DNA of 64,000 nt from Streptomyces sp. CB02056 (GTDB lineage: Bacteria > Actinomycetota > Actinomycetes > Streptomycetales > Streptomycetaceae). The position numbers were made by a program, and so were the translations under genes. Each line of letters opens with the position of its first letter. The first letter of the stretch is position 1. The notes under the pieces are model-generated. The model saw only the letters and a program-made list of their open reading frames with translations, was not told the DNA's origin and made no database searches. Shown in pieces: positions 42,501 through 50,181 of this stretch. Where the stretch lies: contig NZ_LIPD01000007.1 in assembly GCF_001905545.1 (NCBI RefSeq), forward strand, positions 248,001-312,000, in the 5' to 3' direction.

Positions 42501-43461
42501 CTTCGAGCGTGAGGTTCCGCAGCGTGAGGTCCGCCAGGTCGCCCGGGATCTCGCTGCCCGCCCAGTTCTCGGCGAGGTAGCCGAGGAGGTCGCCGATCGG
42601 GATGTCCTGGGCGCTGCCCCGCGTGTGGGTCCAGTCGTCCTCCTGGTCCCAGATGTCGAGGTCCAGGGTCCTGCCGTTGATGGTGATCTGAGTGACAGGG
42701 GTGGCGTCGCGCGGGAGCGCGGACCTGGCGCTTGCCAGGGCGGGCGTGTTCCGGATACCGAACGTGTAGTCGCTCGGCAACCCGCCCTGCCGTTGCCAGT
42801 CAACTGCTTTGAGGGGCCACACCCGTGGCGGGGGAACCATACCCGTGCCCGCCAGCTTCAGGAATCTGATCCCCTCCGTCGACAGACCCGGGTCATCGAG
42901 ATAACGCCCCAGGGATTTGTTCGCCTCTTTCCTTACGTGGAAAGCATCCGATTTGACGATCCTCGCACAGCCCTCCTCGAATTTATCTTCGGGGTCGTCA
43001 TAGCGTTTGCTACCAATCGGCCCGACGAAGAGATTTCCCGGCATCCATTCAAACAGTCGAACCAGATCGTCCCGCCCCTTGGGACCCGGCGCGCTCGCGT
43101 CATGTTCAAAGCCCGTGCCGAAGATCTCCGCGAAGCCTTTGAGATTGTCGACATCACCCTGGACATAACTCATGTCCGCGTACTGGTCATAGTTTCCGGA
43201 AAGCCTTGCCACCAGTTCCACCAGGGCATCCCGAAGGCCGGACTTCGAGGCGTTGTACTCCCTTTCGATGACCCCGTTCCAGAAATTGATCAACCGGCTG
43301 CACGGCACGATGTGGTGGCGGGCCAACGGCACACCGCCGACCTTGCGCAGGTCCAGATTGTCCGGGTCCCTGTCCTCGTCCTGGATTTTCGATTTGAACG
43401 GATTGTCCAACCGTCCACCATCGACCATCAGATTTGCTTTCACCGGTCCCGCGTCAGCCAT
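39532..43461 (-). CDS. DUF6603-like giant protein with HNH-like N-terminal domain
   Basis: A 1309-aa protein, first gene of the cassette. Residues about 250-1180 form a long beta-rich body. Its C-terminal part (HLWLFTITLELGVDVHLWG, then PVGGRATFHVLFFHVTIPFG) matches what I know of the DUF6603 family. Residues 1-210 are different: RHHIVPCS (His49-His50), WMPGN (139-143), FVGP and RYDDPEDKF recall the HH..N..GP signature of HNH-type nucleases. This segment is encoded by DNA of much lower GC (29 of 60 bases at 42901-42960, against 47 of 60 at 42001-42060), which suggests a separately acquired domain. No signal peptide. GGAGGG lies 6 bases before the ATG at 43461; a start at 43497 is weaker. Confidence 0.78.
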   Translation of the reverse strand: MADAGPVKANLMVDGGRLDNPFKSKIQDEDRDPDNLDLRKVGGVPLARHHIVPCSRLINFWNGVIEREYNASKSGLRDALVELVARLSGNYDQYADMSYVQGDVDNLKGFAEIFGTGFEHDASAPGPKGRDDLVRLFEWMPGNLFVGPIGSKRYDDPEDKFEEGCARIVKSDAFHVRKEANKSLGRYLDDPGLSTEGIRFLKLAGTGMVPPPRVWPLKAVDWQRQGGLPSDYTFGIRNTPALASARSALPRDATPVTQITINGRTLDLDIWDQEDDWTHTRGSAQDIPIGDLLGYLAENWAGSEIPGDLADLTLRNLTLEVLTTSQGSEWTFTVAAETKIGGATPVLLVKLSRSTLGDDGSPQAAAVSLSVEVGIEIGDSGHIWFAGEVDRASGGGYTIAASWSADDDGTLSLPELATALGITLPDGVPNALLPTLTSAAFRFDTASRTTVLAVTTEHTRSVLAAVPAEGSGATGYVWAATLEAVVTAKASDLPLVGRLLPAEDDIRLDGAAVSVCTGRLTHDQLTALNEAVAATETAAAGLPRFPAPAAGLEEGAALSVPYAIGGVEQEPLVALFPTSTPNPPAPRTGVRDAAAGAATVAWVRLDRTLGPLTVARLGLTYQDGTAWVLVDASFTASGLEVGADGLGLGLALDGDTFGVRTRLDGLGVAFDHPPVELSGALVVRQPAPAPYDLQVEGGLVVRTPPVSLSALGAYSHRADGFASMFVLGQLSLAGEGLGPPPFRVKGFLGGFGYNSDLKLPAPDGVDAFPLVTMMTGGKSDDPLELLEKLDQDGWVSPRAGETWCAVGLQFTSFELVESLALAVVEFGQDFTVGLLGLTTAAFPKAGHAIAQLQVETEALYQSSQGLLAWTSTLTPESFVIDPACKLTGGLALRLWLGGGHGGDALVTIGGYHPAFKRPSWYPDVPRLGFSWSISDCVSIRGEAYAALTPSAVMAGASLNVNFHAGPVKAWLTAYLDALVQWKPLYFQVDVGVDVGVSLHLWLFTITLELGVDVHLWGPPVGGRATFHVLFFHVTIPFGSHGDTAPDPLTWEEFLPQLPPVAQVLRVTAVAGLLPGGSSVGGGQSGAGDVWAVSAHGFGFTVTCAVPASELLLDDAPFASGDALGIRPMAKTGLVSQQRLTIKRGEETVDVRGEGWQVQESRSNVPKALWGTPLDSPPPVPVGGQDLVADQLTGFTVTVPPAALAPNPLTATEEALSAEDLDQGRLPVGPEQQPVGPVPHPWQDGDPSVVGIIAAEIASAPVTAARSGLDAALAALGVSPGTDDPLPGYGAFAAAGLSAEPLLVPAPAAA

Positions 43462-43723
43462 AGCCCACCCTCCGCCAACGGTCCCGGCAGTAGACATCCG
43501 GGTTCCGGATCATCAAAGCCGATTCGTCGAACGGTCTCCGGGCGTCGGCCGGATCTGGCGCATTACGGCTCCTCGCTGGCCGAATCCCCGATGACGGACT
43601 CCAGCGCCGTCGATTAGTCCATTCGGGTGATGCATTCTTCATTTCCCCGACGAACAACCAGCCGCTGCGCTAATAGGCCTCCGCAGCCCGGGCCAGGAGC
43701 GGACGACCAGGCCCGGATACCCG

Positions 43724-44335
43724 TCAGCTCGCGGCGTCGCCCTCGGCGGCTGCCCGGGCGAGGGAGTCCGCCACCGTCGCGCAGGCCAGCCGGGCCACGG
43801 AGCGCAGCTCGGCGTCCGGGGTGCCGGCCCGGCTCAGGACGGCCAGTGACTGGTTGACGGCGACGACGAAGGTGGCGAGCTCGTCGAGCGTCCGGGCGTC
43901 GGCCGGGGAGTCCGCCAGCGCGGCGCGGACCCGTCGGTACTGCAGGTCGAGGAGGCCGCGCACCCGCGCACCGCTCTCCTCCGTCAGCGTCGGCGACTGC
44001 GCGGCGGACTGGGCGACGAGGCACCCGGCGGGAACCGACGGGTCGGCGATGCGCTCCAGGACGACGTCGAAGAACGCCTCGACGGCGCGGACCGGGTCAC
44101 CGGGGTGAGCGGCGAACGCCTGCTCGTACCGGGCGCCGTAGATCGCCGCGTAGCGGTCGAGGCACTGGTGGAACAGGGCGTCCTTGCTGCCGAAGGTGCC
44201 GTAGAGGGAGCCCCGGCCGAGGCCGGTGGCGGAGCCGAGGGCGTCCAGCGAGGCGTCCGCGTACCCGCGCTGCCAGAACACCCGCATGGCCCGGTCGAGG
44301 GCCTCCCCGACGTCGAACTGCTTCCGGCCGGACAC
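43724..44335 (-). CDS. TetR-family transcriptional regulator
   Basis: A 203-aa repressor-type regulator. The N-terminal HTH is clear (ASLDALGSATGLGRGSLYGTFGSKDALF), followed by a helical ligand-binding domain with the TetR_C-like segment VPAGCLVAQSA. GTG at 44335 is chosen because GGGAGG lies 8 bases upstream; the frame extends to 44356. It is divergent from an epoxide hydrolase-like gene, and two identical 12-bp palindromes between them are its probable operators. It likely represses itself and the hydrolase until a ligand binds (inference from arrangement). Confidence 0.92.
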   Translation of the reverse strand: MSGRKQFDVGEALDRAMRVFWQRGYADASLDALGSATGLGRGSLYGTFGSKDALFHQCLDRYAAIYGARYEQAFAAHPGDPVRAVEAFFDVVLERIADPSVPAGCLVAQSAAQSPTLTEESGARVRGLLDLQYRRVRAALADSPADARTLDELATFVVAVNQSLAVLSRAGTPDAELRSVARLACATVADSLARAAAEGDAAS

Positions 44336-44385
44336 CGCACAAACCTCCCGTTTCACCCGTCTGCCATGAGCCTACCCGCGTCCTG

Positions 44386-44420
44386 GACCGATCGGTCAAA
44401 CAATCTTTGACCGATCGGTC
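44386..44420. promoter_or_regulatory. Twin TetR operators
   Basis: Two copies of the perfect palindrome GACCGATCGGTC (44386-44397 and 44409-44420), 23 bp centre to centre, in the gap between tetR and the hydrolase. About two helical turns apart, they fit two dimers on one face of DNA. Confidence 0.85.
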
Positions 44421-44479
44421 CAAGATGGCTACCGTGACGGCCAGTGGCCAGATCAGCCGGCACCGCGAAAGGAAAGATC

Positions 44480-45424
44480 ATGAGCCAGTCACCCACGCCC
44501 GAAGGCCCCGGCTCCGTCGCCGGGGCACCGAACCTCCCGGCCGGATTCGCGCGGACCTTCACCAGCCGGTACGTCGACACCGGGCACCTGCGCCTGCACG
44601 CCGTCACCGGCGGCGAGGGCCCGCCACTGCTGCTGCTCGCCGGCTGGCCGCAGACCTGGTACGCCTGGCGCCTCCTGATGCCCGCGCTGGCACGGGACTT
44701 CCAGGTCGTCGCCGTCGATCCGCGCGGCGTCGGGCTGTCCGACAAGCCCCTGGACGGGTACGCCACCGGCACGCTCGCCCGCGACCTGGTGGCGCTCATG
44801 GACGCGCTCGGGCACCACCGGTTCGCCATGGTCGGACACGACGTCGGCATGTGGACCGGCTACGCCCTGGCCGCGGACCACCCCGACCGGCTCGAACGCC
44901 TGGCCGTCGCCGAGGCCGCGATCCCCGGACTCTCCCCCACGCCGCCGCTCTTCGGCAGCCAGGAGGCCAACGACCGGCTCTGGCACTTCGCCTTCAACCG
45001 CCTCGCCGGCGTCAACGAGCAGCTGGTCGCCGGGCGGGAGCACCTCTACTTCGGCCACCAGTTCGCCACGAAGGCCGCGAAGCCCCTGCCCGACCACGCC
45101 GTCCGGCACTACGTCGACATCCTCGCCGCCGATCCGCAGGCCCTGCGATGCAGCTTCGAGTTCTACCGGGCACTGGACACCACCATCGCCCAGAACCGGC
45201 AGCGCGCGGCCCGACGGCTCTCCCTCCCCGTCCTGGCGATCGGCGGAGCGGCGAACCTCGGCGCCTCGGTCGGCGCGACGATGCGGCTGGCCGCCGACGA
45301 CGTGGAGACCCTGGTCCTCCCCGAGTGCGGCCACTACCCCGCCGAGGAGTCCCCGGAGGCGATGCTCTCCGCCCTGACGACGTTCCTGGCGCCGTACCGC
45401 ACCGGGCGGACCGTCTCGGGCTGA
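44480..45424 (+). CDS. Alpha/beta hydrolase, epoxide hydrolase-like
   Basis: Alpha/beta hydrolase of 314 aa with an Asp nucleophile: GHDVGMW (Asp121), as in epoxide hydrolases and haloalkane dehalogenases. The oxyanion segment GWPQ is at 55-58, the DPRGVGLSDKP strand follows, and the base His is in CGHYPAEESPE. It probably opens an epoxide or cleaves a halide or ester of a small organic molecule. AAAGGAAAG lies just before the ATG at 44480, preferred over 44444. The twin TetR operators upstream imply induction by a substrate-like ligand. Confidence 0.88.
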   Translation: MSQSPTPEGPGSVAGAPNLPAGFARTFTSRYVDTGHLRLHAVTGGEGPPLLLLAGWPQTWYAWRLLMPALARDFQVVAVDPRGVGLSDKPLDGYATGTLARDLVALMDALGHHRFAMVGHDVGMWTGYALAADHPDRLERLAVAEAAIPGLSPTPPLFGSQEANDRLWHFAFNRLAGVNEQLVAGREHLYFGHQFATKAAKPLPDHAVRHYVDILAADPQALRCSFEFYRALDTTIAQNRQRAARRLSLPVLAIGGAANLGASVGATMRLAADDVETLVLPECGHYPAEESPEAMLSALTTFLAPYRTGRTVSG

Positions 45425-45467
45425 GACCGTCCACACCCACCCGCCCCGCGCGTCGCGGCAGACAAAT

Positions 45468-45481
45468 GTTGAGGATTCAAC
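45468..45481. promoter_or_regulatory. MarR-type inverted repeat before GNAT gene
   Basis: GTTGAGGATTCAAC has inverted arms GTTGA/TCAAC with a 4-base spacer and is followed by a -10-like TATGCT. It lies 73 bp upstream of the GNAT start. Motifs of this form are common MarR-family sites; the cognate regulator is not adjacent. Confidence 0.45.
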
Positions 45482-45553
45482 TATGCTGCTCCCAGCGGCG
45501 CCGGCCACCAGCGGTCGTCCGCCGAGGCGACCCGCCGCACCCGAGGAGGAACC

Positions 45554-45859
45554 GTGGAGCAGACCGTCACCGACAACACCGAGAAGTCCCGCTTCGAGAT
45601 CCACGACGGCGGCGAACTCGCCGGCTTCGCCGAGTACCACCGCTCCGGCGACGAGATCGCCTTCATCCACACCGAGATCGACCCCCGTTTCGAGGGCCGA
45701 GGCCTCGCCGGCCGACTGGCCCGCGCCGCCCTGGACACGGCCCGCGACCAGCACCTCGCCGTCCTCCCCTACTGCCCCTTCATCCGCGGCTGGATCACCA
45801 AGCACCCCGAGTACGCCGACCTGGTCCCCGCCACCCACCGGGCCCGCTTCGGCCTCTGA
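45554..45859 (+). CDS. Small GNAT-fold acetyltransferase
   Basis: A 101-aa protein of the short GNAT family (YjdJ/Gcn5-related). The acetyl-CoA loop is seen as EGRGLAGRL, and the C-terminal LPYCPFIRGWITKHPEY is diagnostic of this short group. The GTG at 45554 is preceded by a near-perfect GAGGAGG site. Function is unknown beyond probable small-molecule or protein acetylation. It stands as a single gene with an operator-like repeat upstream and a strong hairpin after it. Confidence 0.9.
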   Translation: MEQTVTDNTEKSRFEIHDGGELAGFAEYHRSGDEIAFIHTEIDPRFEGRGLAGRLARAALDTARDQHLAVLPYCPFIRGWITKHPEYADLVPATHRARFGL

Positions 45860-45874
45860 GCAGCCGCGTACCGC

Positions 45875-45908
45875 GCCGTCCGGGCCGCCGCGGGAGGGCC
45901 CGGACGGC
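45875..45908. terminator. Hairpin terminator after GNAT gene
   Basis: Perfect 12-bp arms GCCGTCCGGGCC and GGCCCGGACGGC with a 10-base loop, 16 bp after the stop codon. Confidence 0.8.
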
Positions 45909-45990
45909 TTCGGTCAAGATCCCGAACCCTTGTTCCACCGTTCGGTAAAGACACTGGATCACCGGACGCGTGCCGCCCTACGGTGGCGGC

Positions 45991-46344
45991 ATGAGTGATC
46001 ACTCCGAAGCACCCGTCGCACCCGTCCAGGCCTTTGAACCCCCGTACTACGTGGCCGTCTTCACCACGGTCCGGACGCAGGACCAGAGCGACTACAGCGA
46101 GACCAACGCCCGCATGGAAGAGCTGGTGAACGACATCCCCGGGTACCTGGGGATGGACCACGCGCAGACGCCCGGCGGACTGGGCATCACCGTCGGGTAC
46201 TTCCGCGACGCCGACGCCCTCACGGAGTGGCGGACCAACGCCGAGCACCGCTCCGCGCAGAAGCGCGGGCGGGCCGACTGGTACGAGAGCTACACACTGC
46301 ACGTGGCGAAGGTGGAGCGCAGCCACGGGTTCGTACGGGCGTAA
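45991..46344 (+). CDS. Antibiotic biosynthesis monooxygenase (ABM) domain protein
   Basis: A 117-aa ferredoxin-like-fold protein of the ABM/heme-degrading family. Features are YYVAVFTTVRT, the helix DYSETNARMEELVNDIPGYLGMD and GITVGYFRDADALTEWRTNAEH, the standard order of the ABM domain. Members oxidise aromatic polyketides, degrade haem or act in signalling; which applies is unknown. The ATG at 45991 is chosen over the longer frame at 45970. It is a single gene ending in a hairpin shared with the convergent phospholipase D gene. Confidence 0.88.
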   Translation: MSDHSEAPVAPVQAFEPPYYVAVFTTVRTQDQSDYSETNARMEELVNDIPGYLGMDHAQTPGGLGITVGYFRDADALTEWRTNAEHRSAQKRGRADWYESYTLHVAKVERSHGFVRA

Positions 46345-46363
46345 CCCCCGGGTGAGAGCAGAG

Positions 46364-46398
46364 CGGGGCGGGCGCCGCCATGAGCAGCGCCCGCCCCG
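46364..46398. terminator. Bidirectional hairpin terminator
   Basis: Perfect 12-bp arms CGGGGCGGGCGC and GCGCCCGCCCCG with an 11-base loop between convergent genes. Confidence 0.8.
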
Positions 46399-46458
46399 GG
46401 CGGCCCGAGCAGGGAACCCGCCGGCCGGCCATCAGGCGCCGGGCCTCAGGCCTCGACC

Positions 46459-48111
46459 TCAGGCGCGGCAGGTCCCGGTGGACCAGTCGACGGTCGCGGC
46501 GGCCTGCGAGTACTTCCACTCGGGGCCGAGCAGGTCGCGGTCGAGCTGCGCGGCCGCGTTGCGGTTCTCGACGATGTAGCCGAAGTCCTGCAGCCAGGCC
46601 GGGTACAGGTTCTTCGAGCCGATGTAGAAGGCCGAGTCGTCGACCGCGACCAGCTTGTGGTGCAGCGCGTACGGGTGCCCGTCGGCCCACGTGGCGGTGG
46701 GGGCCGCACGGAAGGAGGCGAGCTGGAGGTTGCCGCAGAGGGCCGCGTCGGCCTTGCCCCGGTCGCCGGTGAGCGCGGTGAGCCGGGCCTTCAGGACGTC
46801 ACTGATCTCGGCGAGGGACTTCATCTGCGAGTAGCCCCCGCTGCCCACGGTGCCCCGGTTGGCCGGGTCGCTGACCACGATCCGCACCTTGACCCCGGCG
46901 GCCAGCTTGGCGGCCAGCGTGTCGTAGAGCCGGGAGTCGTAGTGCGAGATCGGCGGGCAGGTGCCGTTCAGGTCCTGCTGGGAGATCTCGATGTGCCGCT
47001 GGGCGCTGCCGACCAGGGCGCGCAGGGCGTTCTCCTCGGGGTTGACGGTCTCGTAGTCGCGGTCGGCGTTGGTGTTGTCGTGCAGGGTCAGCGGGCCGCA
47101 CTTGGCGTCCGCCGCGCCGGGGACGGGACCGGGCCGGTACCCGGAGGAGGGGTCCGCGTCCTTGATGCCGACGCCGAGGCCGCCGACGGCTATCACCGGG
47201 ACGTTCCCGGCGGCGGGGGCGGACGGGTTGAGCTCGCGTTCGATCGACGGGCGGCAGGCGCCGCCGTCCGAGGAGGCGAACCACGCGTTGTCGAGGAGGC
47301 CGGTCCGGCCGCAGGTCCACTCCCAGAGGGTGTCCAGGTAGCGGCCGGCGGAGGTCGCGGCGGGGCCGGTGAGCGCGAGGTCGACGTCCGAGACGGGGTG
47401 CGAGGTGTCGAGGTAGTCCTTGCTCCAGCCGTTGATGCCGCCGGTGAGGACGGTGCGTCCGTCGACCACCAGGAGCTTGGAGTGGTTCCAGGAGAAGGCG
47501 GTGCGCGAGGAGGTCATCGAGGCGATGTTGAGGCTGACGGACGGGGCGGCCGGTCCGAGCTTCGCGACCAGGTCGTCCCGGTACCGCGACGGCAGCACGT
47601 TGGCGTTGTACAGCGGCGCCGCGCCGACCAGGATGCGCACCACCGGGCGGTGCCCGGCGGCGACCGAGGCCTTGAGCCCGGCGACCAGGGCGTCCTCGAA
47701 TCCGCCGTCGGGGAACGGCGCGAGGCTGGAGACGTCGACGGTCCGGGTGGCGGCGGAGACGTCGGCGGTCATCTTCGCGAGCAGCGCGCGGGTGCCGGGC
47801 CGGTCGGCGCAGGTGGCGTCGCCCCAGCAACCGGGCGTCTGGAACAGCCAGTTCGCGGGGCCGCCGGCCTGGTCGGCGCCGGCCAGGGCGTTGCCGTCGG
47901 TGCGCTGCCAGACGGTGCCCTCCAGGCCTGGCGACAGCTGGCGCAGCACCTGCTCGACGGCGTCGATGTGGGTGGTGTCCGCGCCCTGTGCGGGGGCGGG
48001 GGCGGCATGGGACGGCGCGGCCGACAGGACGGTGATCAGGGTGCTGGCCGCGACGGCGGCGAGGGCGCCGCGCAGGGCGCGGCGGGGTCGGCGGGAGCCG
48101 GGTCGGTACAC
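46459..48111 (-). CDS. Secreted phospholipase D
   Basis: Phospholipase D superfamily enzyme, 550 aa. Two HKD motifs are present: NHSKLLVVDGRTVLTGGIN in the first half and LHHKLVAVDDSAFYIGSKN in the second. Each provides the His and Lys of one half of the active site. This is the layout of the secreted Streptomyces PLDs that hydrolyse or transphosphatidylate phosphatidylcholine. A signal peptide of about 43 residues (RRPRRALRGALAAVAASTL then APSHAAPAPA) includes a twin Arg. The GTG at 48111 has AAGGA 7-8 bases upstream. It follows the MFS gene on the same strand after 156 bp; separate transcription is likely. Confidence 0.92.
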   Translation of the reverse strand: MYRPGSRRPRRALRGALAAVAASTLITVLSAAPSHAAPAPAQGADTTHIDAVEQVLRQLSPGLEGTVWQRTDGNALAGADQAGGPANWLFQTPGCWGDATCADRPGTRALLAKMTADVSAATRTVDVSSLAPFPDGGFEDALVAGLKASVAAGHRPVVRILVGAAPLYNANVLPSRYRDDLVAKLGPAAPSVSLNIASMTSSRTAFSWNHSKLLVVDGRTVLTGGINGWSKDYLDTSHPVSDVDLALTGPAATSAGRYLDTLWEWTCGRTGLLDNAWFASSDGGACRPSIERELNPSAPAAGNVPVIAVGGLGVGIKDADPSSGYRPGPVPGAADAKCGPLTLHDNTNADRDYETVNPEENALRALVGSAQRHIEISQQDLNGTCPPISHYDSRLYDTLAAKLAAGVKVRIVVSDPANRGTVGSGGYSQMKSLAEISDVLKARLTALTGDRGKADAALCGNLQLASFRAAPTATWADGHPYALHHKLVAVDDSAFYIGSKNLYPAWLQDFGYIVENRNAAAQLDRDLLGPEWKYSQAAATVDWSTGTCRA

Positions 48112-48267
48112 GTGAGGATCCTTCAGAACGTGGCAGGCGTCGTGCTGTTCGCCTACGAGACACCCAGAGACTACCTGCTGGTAACACCCCGTCAAACTTG
48201 CGCATGACAAAAGCGCGCGGGGGCTCGACCGGCCCCGGCGAACCCCGGCCCCTGGCTGCCCGTCCGG

Positions 48268-49557
48268 TCAGCGGGTGACGGCGACGCCGCGCTTCCCGCT
48301 CGCCGCGACCGTGGCCGCGGCCGTCGCCCCCGGCACCCCGCGCCAGGCGCGGGCGGCCAGCAGGCCGGAGGCCAGGGCGACGGCACCGAGCGCGGCGGAG
48401 GCCGCGGTGAGGCCCAGGGTGGCGCCGAGCCAGCCGGCCAGGGGGTAGGTGAGCAGCCAGCAGCCGTGCGAGAGGGAGAACTGGGCGGAGAAGACGGCGG
48501 GCAGGTCCTCGGCGGCCACCGAGTCGCGCAGGACGCGGCCGGTGGGGGTGAGGATCAGCGAGCCGGCCGCGCCGAGGACGGCCCAGACGGCGAGCAGGAC
48601 GGGCCAGCGCCAGGCGCCCGGCCCGGCGGCGGTGAGCACGGCGAGCAGGGCGAAGAGCCCGACGATGCCGAAGGCCGCCGGGAGCATGACGATCCGGTCC
48701 GGCACCCGGTCCAGCACCCGGGGCAGCAGCAGCGCCACGGCCATCGACCCGGCCCCGTAGGCGCCGAGCGCGATCGGGACGTCGGTGGCGGGGCGGCCGA
48801 GCTGACCGCGGACGTAGACGACGGTGTTGACGATCACCATGGCGCTGGCGGCGGCCGCCGCGAGGTCCAGGGCGAGCATCGCGCGCAGCCGGGGCACGGC
48901 GAGGAACAGCCGGGTGCCGCGGACGGACCTGGCGAGGACGCCGTCGCCGGCCCCCTCCTGCACCGACCGAAGCGGCTCCGGCCGCAGCGGCTTGGGCAGC
49001 ACGGCCGAGAGCACCAGGGCCGCGGAGGCGAGGAACCCGGCGGCGGTTCCCCAGAACAGCCAGTTGTAGCTGATCAGCGCGAGCAGGGCGCCCGCCAGTA
49101 CCGGGCTGACCAGGCTCTCGGTGTCGTAGGCGAGCCGGGACAGCGACAGGGCGCGGGTGTACTCGCGCTCCTCGGGCAGCACCTCGGGGATCACCGACTG
49201 GAAGGCCGGGGTGAAGGCCGCCGAGGCGGACTGCAGGACGAAGATCAGGACGTAGACCTGCCACACCTCGGTGACGAAGGGCAGGGTGAGGGCGACGGCG
49301 GCCCGGGTGAGGTCGGAGGCGGCCATCAGCCGCCGGCGCGGGATGCGGTGGGCCAGCGCGGTGACCACCGGGGCGATGCCGACGTACGCGAGCATCTTGA
49401 TCGCCAGCGCGGTGCCGAGCACGGATCCGGCGCCCGCCCCGGCGAGGTCGTAGGCGAGGAGGCCGAGCGCGACGGTGGCGAGGCCGGTGCCCACCAGGGC
49501 GACGATCTGGGCGGCGAACAGGTGCAGATAGGTGCGGTTGCGCAGCACGGAGAGCAT
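48268..49557 (-). CDS. MFS transporter, drug-efflux type
   Basis: Major facilitator protein of 429 aa with about 12 transmembrane segments and no large extracellular domain. The first span begins right at the N terminus (RNRTYLHLFAAQIVALVGTGL), as in the MFS_3/YxlH-like group. I use the ATG at 49557; longer frames extend upstream without a ribosome site and would run through the operator. It lies just downstream of a 34-bp palindrome and an ArsR gene on the same strand, so it is probably a regulated exporter of a metal complex or toxic compound. The substrate is unknown. Confidence 0.9.
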   Translation of the reverse strand: MLSVLRNRTYLHLFAAQIVALVGTGLATVALGLLAYDLAGAGAGSVLGTALAIKMLAYVGIAPVVTALAHRIPRRRLMAASDLTRAAVALTLPFVTEVWQVYVLIFVLQSASAAFTPAFQSVIPEVLPEEREYTRALSLSRLAYDTESLVSPVLAGALLALISYNWLFWGTAAGFLASAALVLSAVLPKPLRPEPLRSVQEGAGDGVLARSVRGTRLFLAVPRLRAMLALDLAAAAASAMVIVNTVVYVRGQLGRPATDVPIALGAYGAGSMAVALLLPRVLDRVPDRIVMLPAAFGIVGLFALLAVLTAAGPGAWRWPVLLAVWAVLGAAGSLILTPTGRVLRDSVAAEDLPAVFSAQFSLSHGCWLLTYPLAGWLGATLGLTAASAALGAVALASGLLAARAWRGVPGATAAATVAASGKRGVAVTR

Positions 49558-49604
49558 GAGGACCCCGCTCGGACTGGACGCGGTAGGACGACACGTCCAG
49601 GATA

Positions 49605-49638
49605 GGTCAACATGTGCACGCATGTGCACATGTTGACC
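49605..49638. promoter_or_regulatory. 34-bp palindromic operator before MFS gene
   Basis: Two perfect 15-bp inverted arms (GGTCAACATGTGCAC and its complement) separated by the 4-base spacer GCAT, 48 bp upstream of the MFS start and 87 bp after the ArsR stop. It is the likely binding site of the adjacent ArsR protein. Confidence 0.85.
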
Positions 49639-49725
49639 GGAAAAGCGGCCCGGAAGGCGACGAGGGGAAGGCGGCGCCGGGAAAGCGGCCCGCACCCCGG
49701 AGGGCACGGGCCGGTACGGATCCGC

Positions 49726-50082
49726 TCAGTCGTGCGGCGGGAGCTCGCCGATCTGGTGGTCGGCGACGCTCAGCGCCTCGTCGACCAGCCGGCGCAGATG
49801 GCCGTGGCGCAGCGCGTACACGACGCGCCGGCCGTCCTTGCGGGTGGTGACCAGGCCCGCCAGCCGGAGCTTGCCGAGGTGCTGGCTGACCGACGTCCGG
49901 GGGGCTCCGGCCGCCTCGGTGAGCGTGGTCACGTCGGCCTCGCCGGCGCTCAGCCGCTGGAGCAGCGCGAGCCGGGTGCGGTCCGCGAGCAGCGCCAGGA
50001 TGCCGGCCGCGGCCTCCAGCCGCTCGTCGTCCCGTCGCTCCTGCGCATGGTGCGCACCTGACACCTGAAGGCTCCCGCTCAT
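49726..50082 (-). CDS. ArsR/SmtB-family regulator
   Basis: Winged-helix repressor of 118 aa. The HTH is DVTTLTEAAGAPRTSVSQHLGKLRLAGLV followed by the wing VTTRKDGRRVVYAL, typical of ArsR proteins. No CxC metal site (ELCVCDL type) is present, so a metal ligand is not assured; it carries an isolated His-rich N-terminal stretch (GAHHAQ). ATG at 50082 lacks a ribosome site, and GTG at 50064, with GGGAG 7 bases upstream, is an attractive alternative. It is encoded upstream of the MFS gene on the same strand. Confidence 0.9.
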   Translation of the reverse strand: MSGSLQVSGAHHAQERRDDERLEAAAGILALLADRTRLALLQRLSAGEADVTTLTEAAGAPRTSVSQHLGKLRLAGLVTTRKDGRRVVYALRHGHLRRLVDEALSVADHQIGELPPHD

Positions 50083-50128
50083 GGCGCCATCGTAGGGCCC
50101 AGGGCCGTCCGGGGCGCCGTCCGGGCGG

Positions 50129-50170
50129 GCCCGTGCCCGCCGAAGCGCGGAGGCTTCGGCGGGCACGGGC
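50129..50170. terminator. Very strong 18-bp hairpin terminator
   Basis: A perfect 18-bp stem (50129-50146 and 50153-50170) with loop GCGGAG, between the stop of the Cna-B repeat gene and the arsR start. It ends the long adhesin-like transcript. Confidence 0.85.
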
Positions 50171-50181
50171 CGGTCATGCGG

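Noticed and set aside
40342..43617. Plus-strand frame of about 1090 codons opposite the DUF6603-like gene
   Set aside because: It is a complementary shadow with biased Arg/Gly/Val/Glu composition and no motifs; the minus-strand frame has a ribosome site and family features.
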